Shown here: positions 50,286 to 62,400 of the stretch, in pieces
Layout of the letters: the number at the start of each line of letters is the position of its first letter
How positions within the stretch are numbered: the first letter of the stretch is position 1
NCBI GenBank assembly: GCA_914767715.1
Contig: OU612065.1
Location: forward strand, 20,398,001-20,462,000
DNA length: 64,000 nucleotides
From: Membranipora membranacea
Lineage: Eukaryota; Bryozoa; Gymnolaemata; Cheilostomatida; Membraniporidae
Reading direction: 5' to 3'
Notes under the pieces: generated by a model
Databases searched by the model: none
Seen by the model: only the letters and a program-made list of their open reading frames with translations
Told to the model about the DNA's origin: nothing
Made by a program: the position numbers and the translations under genes

Positions 50286-53200
50286 TGCTCATAGCTCATG
50301 TCATTCAAACTGCATACTCATCTAACAGTGCCTATAATATATTAATGCAGCACAATGATAAATGATGGTCCTTGAATGTCTCACTACCACGTGTGAATAT
50401 ATAGAGGAAAAATTATGCGTCTCGATATGATTGGCTAAGGCACTGCTCACTGCTGCAGGTATGCGCTAAACTGAATGAATTACTCTGTTGACAATTGGTT
50501 TTATACTTGACTGTATTGGGGATTAATGACTTTTCAAGCAGCAAACAACAAAAGCAGAAAACGAATTGTTTCACTCTAGTGGAAATTCAAACAACATAGC
50601 AACCCTGATATAACAACTTGTAATAATGCCACAGTCATTTGCAAATTTGCAACATATTTGCCGATTGTTTGGCGTTTGGTGCTACCGCCATTTTTTGAAA
50701 ACTATTTCCTGAGTCAGAAATCAGTGCGATGAGTCGTGACCCTATCGTGATCGCAAAGCTGCCCAGAGTATAACTCTTTGGCAAAACTTTTTCCGAGTGC
50801 GTGATTTTAGGGTGGAGCACATTGTCAATATTTGACATGCAATTTAACTGTCAAATAAACTGTAACAAAAACAATTCAGCTCTGTGTTCTTGATGCTAAT
50901 TATTCATCATGATAGGTTTGAGTTTTTTTGTTTTGAACAGTATCAATGAAAATGTGCCCTTAAAATGGGACACATACCAATTCAGTATCATCGAACAAAT
51001 AAATTCCCCGAGTGCATTGTCAATCTTCTTACCTTATTTATGTAAAATTGTAGCTTTATCCTAACAGTAAGCAAAACCAGAGCAAAATGTAGTCTTGAAA
51101 AGAGAGAAAATGATAATTGTGTCTTTCCCGGTCCAATGTCATTGATAAACTGAACACAGTGAAGCTTTTGTATGCAGTTGTGTATGTTATTATAATGAGC
51201 TAACTATTGAATTATCTAAGATGGGACTGTCCAATCAATAGCCTCTAATTAGGCTACTCCATAGTTTACTGATGCCACATTAAACTGTTTGCTTACACAG
51301 TTTTTTATCTATGATACTACACCTCTTGTGTACATAAATTATAACCATAAATTTGGCCGGAAAACACCTAAACAAAGTAGCGTTTATAATAACCATGATT
51401 CACAGCATGCTACAAGTCTATGGCAAAGAAACACATAGCAGTTTTCATATGATACTTGTCGATGAAAGGATACATTGTGATCAAAACTGGTTAAAAATAG
51501 ACACGGCTTAGTGTCTAGAACATTCATGTTATTTCGGCAGTTGCTGGAAGAATCCCAAGATTTAAACAAAACACAAAAATCACAAGAATAACCATAATTC
51601 TGCCAGCTGAAATAATAATAATGACATTAAAAATTATTTGCTTGTTTCAACCAATTTTTTGTGGGTAATTTTTGCTCTTGTGCGCGATATTTTCTTTCAA
51701 AAAAACCAAATAAGGTATGGATTTGCCATCTCTAATTGGTTTATGAGTGTCATATCACACCTTTGGTATGTTTCACTGGGCACTCCTTGGCCATCACCTA
51801 CACTTTCCTTGACCTAGGATAGGCGCGTGGTTATGAGTTTATTTATTTATAGAGGTTGGCTTGTTGACCTTAGTAATCCTTATGAGGTTAAAACCAGTGA
51901 TATTCCTGGTTATTGGGGTAAAGTGTGAAGCTGACAATGTCATTGACCAGGTGATTCGGAGAGGTATGAAAGGCCAGGAAAAGGATGGGCACCTGCAATC
52001 CAGTGACCTTCCGTATTATGAATCCATGAAGCCGTAGAACCAAAATATTTGAAGGAGAGCACAACCCTAAAGTCTTAAGATAATCTTGTAAAAATGGTAC
52101 CAAACAATGTTTGTCATCTTTATATTCACAGCCTTTTTTTGCATGATACCATCGTGTTTTGAATAGAATAAATGAAAAAATTGAACTAATTTGTAATGCT
52201 CGGGAATCTGTGATTCTGAACCACTTGACAAAATGAAACGAAACTAACTATGCAGTTTTGAGAGTATTACGGTGCATCATGGGAAACTTTGTTTGTGGTT
52301 GCTTCACAACTTTCAATTTGCACTGCCACTTTCATTTGAAATAGGAATCTTTCATTCCACTCTTTGCTTTACCCTTTTTGACAGATGAGAGCCAGGCAGC
52401 AGAGGTCAACAACGTCAAACTGCTGCCCTCTATTCTGGAATCACGAATGTGAATACATTGCTTTCTGTTGGCTTATTTCTGATAGAGTAAACTACTGGTA
52501 GAGAGGAGTGGCACCTTTTAGTTTTAGATAAAGTACTAGTAATAAGACTATCAGCTCTTCCACCCCATTGTAACCTGAGTAATCTCCAGTCAATGGTACT
52601 CATCACTGCGACATGTATCTTTATCCCTTTCCCAGCTCACAGGTATGTAGTTGGCCAATGACTGGAGTTACAAAGATTCCGTATCAACTATCAGTTCTCC
52701 TTATTTATGTTTTAGTGTTATTTATGTTATAGCCCAAACCAGGCCCAGGGGGCTTAGCCTTAGGAAAGGTCCACAGCCTGCCTAAAGGTGTAGCACTATG
52801 CAGAAACACAGTAACATATTGATACAGGGAAACTCTCTCCTGATATGGTCCTGTATTTGATGTAGCCACGGAGTTGAAGTAGGCCTAACTTTTACTCCTT
52901 AATGCAGCTGCACACCACGACCTTGAGCCAATGAACTCGCTCTTCATTGCTTGAGGTGGCTGCGAAACCTTTCGTAGCTACGATAGAAGTTGGGAACACC
53001 TACAAATACTTTTGATTTCCTGATTGACATATTGTCCACACATTTACTGACTGAGTTCTGACAATAACCTCCTGGGCCTATTGCAGGCTGCTTGACTTCT
53101 CTAAAGGGGCATAACTGCATCATGTTCCGAGATGTTAAAACGCTTCTCACTATATTTCAGAAACGAAGATGTTGCAATGAAAATAGTCATCCTGAACAAT

Positions 53201-53439
53201 AGATCAACACAAGACTGTTAGAGAGCACCAAAGTCGCAGATCACCATGGCCTCAAAAAGGTGACAATGTGCAAATGTCATGTATATAATTTAATCATTTG
53301 GTTGTTAATAATAACTTTTTATGCCTGTTCAACAGGGGTAAAATTGTGACAGGGGTGAGCATATATTAAGTCATGCTGACAGATGCAGTCTTCCGCCATG
53401 AATGCAGAGCAGTTGAACATTGCCTTTATTTTGAATCAG
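50286..53439. other. Intergenic: ligand promoter side, then flank of the unknown plus-strand gene
   Basis: The ligand gene promoter must lie just right of 50285. A well-formed acceptor followed by a 22-codon open tail and stop (52385-52452, reading ESQAAEVNNVKLLPSILESR) may be an orphan terminal exon or a 5' exon of the next gene. A 7-nt segment between good splice sites occurs near 52640-52653. Neither is assigned to a gene. Confidence 0.4.
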
Positions 53440-53446
53440 GGCTCAA

Positions 53447-56400
53447 ATGATGGAGCGTTTGAAGGATAGAAGGAGAGCCATGCAAGATACACAAGAGAGT
53501 ACATTGGGCGATCTGGATAATACAACACAATCAGCAATGAAGGATCCGAATAATAGCACATGGGTAAGATGGTGGACTCTTGTTTTTTTTACTTGTCTAA
53601 GTCTCTTAATTTCCAACCTAGCTTTGGTAGGACAATTTGGATGAAGGAACTTGTATTCGCAAGAATTATCAATATAAGAAAATATCCATAACAATTAATT
53701 TTCTCTGGCAACTATACGACCAATGATTGTCAATACCAGCTCGTTCCACAACCTCAACATTGTAAGCTAAATGTGACTTAATTACTCTGTCTGTCTGTCC
53801 GTCTCTTCCTCAGCCAGGAATCTACTTTTATGACATCACAAATTCAGTGAAACATTATAAAGACATGTAGGAGTGTTGTAGAGAAGTTATTGGGATATCA
53901 TTCATAAATATTGATTGCATGAATATGAAAACATGTGGGAGCTGACTTTGTGACTGGTTGATAAGAAGAATGAGGTGTTTGTGTCAAATCTACACCCTGA
54001 TTGGAGGGTATTTCCTCAATTAATGAGAACAAGTCTGGTCCATGACGTTAAGAGTTCTTTGTGGCTCTTTTCCTCATAGCAGCCCCTACCATTTTAACGC
54101 GGATAGAACCATACCCCTGATAAAAAACACAGATCAAGAGCTAAGCTTTAACTCAATCTGTCAATGGGATGCTGTAGGTGTTAATTGGGGCCTACTTCAC
54201 TTAATCAAGAGCTATGCCGGCTTCTGGAAATGCCTCACTATATACTGACGAGAAACATGACACAGGAACACAAATCAATATTACTGAGACGCTAATTGTA
54301 ATTACCCCTGAAATGACCCTAAATCCGGAAATCACTACTCATATACTACACTTGCGCATTACTAATAATGAAAATTCCAGAGATATATCAATGGTAAATC
54401 CTGCAGGTGTGCTACAACAAGTGAAACGGCCAAATATTCATCTGTATTCACTGGTATAGGCCAAACACAGCAACATTGAATTATTTCAACCATGCTTAAA
54501 AAGTTTTCATGAAATTCCTTTTTTTTAATTTGTTAATTATTGCAACTTCAAATTTCGTTGTTTGATTTTATAGGAAGCTGCAATGGGGACTGCTTCAGGC
54601 ACCACTAGACATCAACCAGGAGTTAAGGTAATCCTACACAACATTATCGTATCTTGTCAGATCATAAAACCCTAAATTTGTGTATATATGAATGCCATTT
54701 CTCTTATAAACTTTTTAGCGACTCCTTGCTTCATGTGATACATTTAGCTCAATTTGTTGTGATTATGCATCTGCAGCTCTTCGTCAAGTTGAACTTTTTT
54801 TAAATATTACATTCCATCTAGTGGCATTGGGGTTAACATAGAGGGCGGTATATCTAGTTTATTTAAAAGAAAATCATGGAGGGAGTTCAGTGATGGAAGT
54901 GGTCTTTATACTTTTAGATGTTGGAGGATGTTGATAGAGCTGATGGAATGGTTCAAGAGTTGGAAGCCAGACGGATCGAAAAGAAAAAGGAGGTATGAGA
55001 AAATAAATGCGTTTACCAGTAATTCTTTAATAATTTCATATAATTTTGTATTTGTATTACGGATTTTAATGATTAATTCCATCAATATATGATTAACCGC
55101 GATTGCATAAGATCTCTGTCTACAAAATGCTGTCAACGCTTTTTTTCCAAACACTCATTCCTGCTGAACTATAGATGGACTGCCTACACACCTGAACAAT
55201 TAACTGTTATATGACATGGGACAGAGCTTTAATTATAGAAAGTATGTACCAATAATATGTACTCAGAGTCTACTGACATGTGTGGGTTGTTTGTATGTTT
55301 GTAGTTGAATAGGTCGTTGAGAACCACGAGCACAGATGTATCTGCCGAGATTAGATCAGCCCGTAAAAAATCTCGAGATAAAGTAAAAAGTTTGCCGGAG
55401 GAGGAGTTGGTCGATGACTCCATAGAGGAGGAGATACTAGAACAGCCGCTGGCGATGGAGACAAGTACGGGTGAACTTAGAGCATCCACTGAGTTCCCAG
55501 CACAAGGTACATACACTGGTCTTGAGACAAAAGTACCCTAGCAAAAATTTGGGTTGCGTAATCACTCCATTCATATTTTGGGTCCTGATTCGTGTGAGCC
55601 CGGCTTGAATGAATGGTCCGCCAATGTCAAATTAAAATCAACATTGATATAAAATCAAGCTTCTATATCCTGACCCTTAAAAATCAGTCTGCAGGATGAT
55701 TTTCCATTCTGCTGACGCTGACATTGCCTATAAATATAGAGGTGTGACTTGCACTCCTAAGCGTCCAGTTCCTGACTTGTTTCTGCTGGTTTGGTTGTTG
55801 GGGATTGTGAGACACATAGCTGTGAGTGATGTAATTGCTAAACTTAGCTCATGTGACTTGGGTGATGTCAACTGAAGGAATGTAACCCACTCGGGATTTA
55901 AAAAATAAATTTGATCTATCCCATCCTACCCTAAACATTCCGTACCATTTCTAATCACGTATGCAGGGTCTTAATGTATCTTTGGATAAAATTATGTTCA
56001 TAAAGTGTCATGTGGCGCTAAACATTGATGATGCATGGTACGCTTTGTAGCACATTGCAAAATGGAGTGACAGACAGATGATAGAATCTTACAACATGTC
56101 GTTCTAGACAAGAAAGCGACTCGACAACGTTCTCAGCCGTTATGAAATTATGATCTTTACATCATGACCGCTGGCCCCGCGCGTCATAATTAAAAATAAT
56201 GATAAATTATGAGATGTCGCGGCAGCAAACTGTGTACAGTATGGTCATTTTACAGCATGGTACATACATGGCATAGACATATGTAAATTTCAATTATCCT
56301 TGACATAAAGATAAGGGGCTAGGCACTTGTAAGGGGCACTGCTGACGCATGTGTTTATTTATCGTTTGGCAGGATCCATACGCCCCGGCTCTGATGCCTT

Positions 56401-59400
56401 GAAGTCCACACTGCGTGAGAGACTGAGAAGCAAAGTTCAATCCGGTGTTAAGGTATGATATTTATGAATGAATATGGATATGAATAACGTCTACGCATTC
56501 TTAGAGGTTTTTTTTAGAAGAATTATGCGTGATCTAATAGATGTATTTAGCCTAAAGCCATATTGCATGTGAGCATGAAGTATATTATGCACGTGTGTGG
56601 AAGGGGTACTTAGAAGACCACTGTTGATTGTTCCCTTTTGAGTTTTTTTTTACAAATTTGCTCAGAATTGAGAAATATCTCTTCCTCCTTTCTTTGAGGT
56701 CGACCAAGTAAGTCATTTTTAAATCTGCAAACACTAAAAGAAAACTTAAAAACATTGATAAGAGTTTGATGTACTGTCCTTCGATTTGGCTAACATCGGA
56801 TGTTGATTTAATTGTATAATTTGTGTTTTCCGTTGCCCAATGTACTTTTCATTCTGTAGACCATACCTCTGTAAATTGAGTACTGACGTCATTTGCACAC
56901 TTGTCGTGATAAGCAGTTGTCGAATCCGAAATTTCATTTGGACACAACTCTCAATTTCTCAACAGCTTGAGAATGTAAATTGATTATGATGTGAATGGTG
57001 TGCAAGACATCCTTTGGTCTCTCAGTTTGTCGCATTGATTCAACGGCGCTTGCCCAAGCACTTAAGAACTTTGTTATTGAGATGTATATTTCCAAATTGC
57101 CTTAGATCATATGTGATAAATATGAGCCTGGCAAGGGACGTCTCCCAAAGTGTGACAGTCTACGTCATACCCAGAATCAAGGGTATGATGAGCTGTGAAC
57201 AAGCAATGAAGACATTGGAATTTAACTGGAGACATATTATGTCTTCATTGCTTCTTCACAGCTCATCATCACTTTGGGCTAGCGCTCCAAACAGTTAGAG
57301 AATTAATTCAAATGCGATAAAATGTTCCTAAACTGAACAGATGAATCACCATCAATTGGAGTAAATGGATTTCGATTGCTCAAATCATTGACTAATTCTC
57401 GAATTTAGTATGATGTAGTTTTTTTTGCTTATATGGAAAAACGCTGATCTATTTTCGTAGGGTAAACAAGCTGACAAAGGGGGAGAAGAAGAACCTCAAC
57501 CCCATAGGACACTGAAGGGACGCAGGGACCGACCCGCAACACTTACTAGGTTTGACGATACAACCCTGAGCAAGGAGGCCGAACTAGAAGATCAACTGTC
57601 CAAATCACAGGAGATGAGAAAGAAATGGACCAAAGCAGCCGATAAAACCAAAAATGAGGTTCTATATTGCATTCATTTCTCAACCTTTAGTGGGTGATAA
57701 CGAACTATACCTACCACGTTCTCTATATTTCTGAGCTGTTACATGCAACTGGCCAACTATTATCAATATAAGATGTTCAATTTAGTTTTGTTCAACTTAT
57801 TTTGTCATGCCTTAATTATGGCAGACTTATAACTCATATAATGACTTATAAATTACTCAGTCATGCCTTTGTAATGACATTATTTTGACTTACTATTAAC
57901 ATATATCATGAGTTATAACGCGTATTATAACCTATAACTTACTTAGGTATGACTTGTCTTCAATTGTTTTGACTTACTTATAACTTGTATCACTACTTAT
58001 AACTCATATTATGACTTATAACTTACTTGATTATGTCTTTGTTATGACTTTGTTTTGACAAACTTGTAACATATATCATGACATACAACTTACTTAGGTC
58101 AAGGAGTTAACTCCTTGCTTATGTATGACTTGTAACTTACTTGGTCATGTCTTAGTTATGACTTTGTTTCAACTTATTTACAACATTTATCATGACTTAT
58201 AACTCATATTATGACTTATAACTTACTTGGTCATGCCTTTGTTATGACTTTGTTTTGGCTTACTTAAACTTATATCATGACCTACAACTTATATCATGAC
58301 TTATGACTTACTTGGTCATGCCTTTGTTATGACTTAATTATAACTTTTATCATGACTTATAACTCATAATATGACTTATGTTACTTGATCATGCATTTGT
58401 TATGACTTATTTATGTCTTACTTATGACTTTTATCAAGACTTATGACTTACTTGATCATGCCCTTGTTATGACTTTGTTATGTCTTACTTATGACTTTTA
58501 TCATGACTTATGACTCATATTATGACTTGTAACTTACCTGGTCATGCCTTTGTTCATGACATATAACTGTTTTTTAACCGTTTTTGATTCATTTACATAG
58601 TTGCTGCCGAATAGAGAGGAACAGTATGATTTCTTCACTAACACATTTGATGACGAGGGTGAGGAGGAGGAGAAGAGAACATCTGCAGTGAAAGCAGGTA
58701 TCAAACTGGAGTCACAGAGGAGAGCCTCTATGGCTGGCGTATCTACCGGAGATGGACAGCAGGACGGAGACGGCATACAAAGGGTAAGTTATTGTCAGTG
58801 TAATAATATCCTATCAGAGGCCACTTCTATTATATAGTCTCTCAACATTAATGTACATTAATGTATTGATGACATATGTTATTTTTTAATTTGTTCTCCT
58901 CTTGAATAGACATTGCTGGTTTATGATAATTCAAACAGATCTGAATGTTTTCAAATTATGCTTATTTCATCAGTTATCATGCCATTTGAAGATGGATATA
59001 ATACATAAATATAGGTGTATTTTAGATAAAAATTTATAAAAGTTTTGTTTGAGACGCCATACATGTGAAGGCCTGTATTATTCTCGGACTAAGACTTTCA
59101 CAGCGATGTCCCGTAATATGAATTAAATTTAACATTGGAACTTTCCATCAAATGGAAAATTTATCATTTCATAAAATTAAACCTTGAGATTATAACTGTG
59201 GAATTGACCTCTAATAGAATATACAGATATCGTATATTATTTCTTACCTCCTCTATGGTATGGCATGATACTGGAGACTTGTTGTCATGATGTTATTATG
59301 GTGTAGGATGAAGACAAGGATGAAGACACTACCGGGGACACAGCTAGACTGCTGCCTAAAGGTTAGTGCTGATCCATTAACATATTCAATGAGCATGATT

Positions 59401-62400
59401 GTAAGAACTTAGGCTACAATGGTTTTTTAAAGATATTTGTTGAGCTTAAAGGCATCAGATTCTATAATACCTTTTAAGTTGTTTTTGGATGTTGTAAATG
59501 GGGCTGTTGAAAACTCAGAAATTGTTGAATTCCTCTGAATAGATGTAATATTGTAAAGAAGTATTTCTCCTCATATCAAGCATTTCGCAGTGATAAAATC
59601 AGTATCTTTCAAGTGTTAAATCATCTGGACTATGCCGGGATAGCTGGTGACGGCATTTCATTATCACCCACTGTGATGGGAAATAGATGGAGAAAGAGAT
59701 GCCACTACCAGCTATCCCGGCACAGTCTGAGCACTCAAACTAGGACTAAATACACGCTACAGTTACAATGTGTCAGACCCAATAATGACACTTCTTTGAA
59801 AACATCAGCTGCAGGGCACTCTGCGCATGTGCGAACTGTTGAGGCATACGTTATCTCTGCAGCCTAGGGCTTGAACTAATTCACCTAGTCTGAGTACCAA
59901 AATTGGGAAAACAATGGAAACCCATAATTTAGAAATATTTGGGCCTAAATGGAACACTGGTTTTGATATCTGATAACCTCGAACCCTGGGAGTTGCCTTT
60001 CTTGATGTATGTCAGCGCCAACCTCGCTGTGCTGCAGAGATAGACTATATCACAAGGCTATCCTGCAGGCAGAGTGGCTGCAGGGTAAAATCATGATCAC
60101 AATGTATGTGAAAAAGAGAATCAGATTGAGTTAGGACTGTGAAGAGAATGGTCTCTACTCTGGTATCCTACATTGTATATTTACACATGCTAGGCTAACG
60201 GATATGTCCCAAATTTGGTTCTATTTGATAGTTACACAAATGAAAGTTACCTTTTTTTTATCATGGTGGCCATTATACATTTCTTTAGTTTAACAATAGT
60301 ATGGCCAAGGAGTAACAGGGGACCAAGGACAATTACTCCTTGGTTTGACAGTACCAGAATATAATGATATGTGGTCTATTTCCAATCCCTAACACACACA
60401 TTTGAAATTGAAACATGTATCTTCTTACACTGGTCCTCAAACTCTGGTCATTCAGGGAACTGAGCACAACTATCCCCCTCTCCCTCCCCCAGTTGAAGAT
60501 TATTGGATTTCTTGGTAGAAAGTTGGTCATCGCAAGCGACGTAAAGCTAATGACATCTGTAGTATCTTTGGTGTAGGATATAATTTAGTGTTTTTACAAC
60601 TCTCTATATAAAGATCTCAGCATTGTATGCTAAGGTATTTGAGTTGTCAATAAATAATTAGCCAACTATTATTTGTGTGGAAAACAGTTGCGGAATTTGA
60701 CAGCTAAGTGCCAAGCCAGTGTCTCCAAGGTGTGTGTACTCTACTCGCTCTGCTGGAGTATGTCAGGGCCCAGACTTTGAGACATTGCCCTTTCTCAGTG
60801 TGGGCATTCTGTCCATGATGAAATGTTTAAATCTCGCTGAATTTAGCCCCCTGACCATTGTGTAATTAGTCCAACAAGCATGTTTCATAAGATTGTTTCA
60901 ATAATCGTTGATAATTTAACAACGTAAAGTCACTGATTGTTTCTATATTTACGCGATTACCCACTTAATCTGATGACATAACGTAGCCACTTTTCGACGA
61001 CTGCTCCTGTTGAAATATCAGCTTGAGCCTATTAATAACCTGGCCATACATCAGCGCTAGTGATTTCCATGACTTTTGATCTTACAGATAGAATCTGGTG
61101 CAGGGTTCTTCTAATAGGATATTAGTCAAATATTATTGTGTTGTCTTTTGTCAAATCAAAGGATATCCAAAATAATACATCATCCATAATGATAGAGTTT
61201 TTGGTAGTGAGACTTAACACGACGCCACCGGAGAGTGCCAAAAAAATCCACCAGGGTTGTAAAAGTAGACTAAAGACGGTAACCTGGTATTGCTTCAAAA
61301 AGGTTTTGGAGACTGAAACTTTTTAAGTATTTTAAGTATTTGGCAACTTCATAATTCAATCAAAACCTCAAACATCACCTTGCCATCTTTACATGACTAA
61401 TAGGGAGAATTAAGACAAACGAAAGTAGTATTACGTAATGTTTTATAAATTGTTTGCCTCCTCTCTACTTTTTAAGGACATTTCTGATATGTGACAATTT
61501 CTTGTTTGCATACCACAGGTCAAAGAAACTCCTGACATTATTTTGCTGGCGTGTCCCTTCAGGATATTTCACAAGTAAAGCCTTTTAAAGTTTAAACTGG
61601 CCGTCAGAAATTCCTTTAATGCTAAAGGATCATGAGTTTGTCAAACGGACAAGGTCACCTACCAAGCCAAGCAGCATGTAAAGCTCTTCAATGCTCACAA
61701 ATAGGGCGGTGACAAAAACTAGAAGTCAAATAGAAAACAGATCTAAACCTAAATCTAAATCTACCTTTCCGAATAATACCTTCAACTCGTCAATGTGTAC
61801 AATGAAGTATGGGGAAGAAGAGACTCTGTCCATACTGTTCTGTTCTGTGCTTGGAACAGAATATATTTATATGTAATTAAAAACATTTTTGCCAATTGAT
61901 GTAATGCAGAAAAGTGAGTGATACATCAAACATATCGAAAATAAATAACTGCTTCAAAAAGCATGTCATTGTCCTGGAATGTCTGTTCTGCCTTTGAGGA
62001 AACGATGAAATTGGTGGATGGCATAGACTTAATATATTAAGTCTATGGTGGATGGTCTTCCATAGAGTAATTATCTTAACAAAGAATGTCTGAGTGGTCA
62101 TTTAGGTCTTCTTATGAAACTGAAATCTGAAGTAGACAAACAAGCGCCACCTTCAGTGTTTGGGTGAGAATATTGGCAGATCAGAATGTAGTACCTAATA
62201 TGGTATCTATGGCAAGTGATTTTTGATTAATGTTCTGTTAGGTGTTTGGTGAATTCCATATCAAACGTATTGAATCACTATAGGCGATTAAAAAAATTAA
62301 TTTTAATACCCTTCTAGATAGTTACGCCTTTTGATTTTTAATGTTTTGTCCAACACTTGATGTGTTAGATTGCTTGTAATTTTTGTTAGATAGTCCATCT

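Noticed and set aside
57014-57298. 94-codon plus-strand open frame
   Set aside because: It overlaps the hairpin at 57144-57278 and lies in an intron between well-supported exons; no splice sites or motif.
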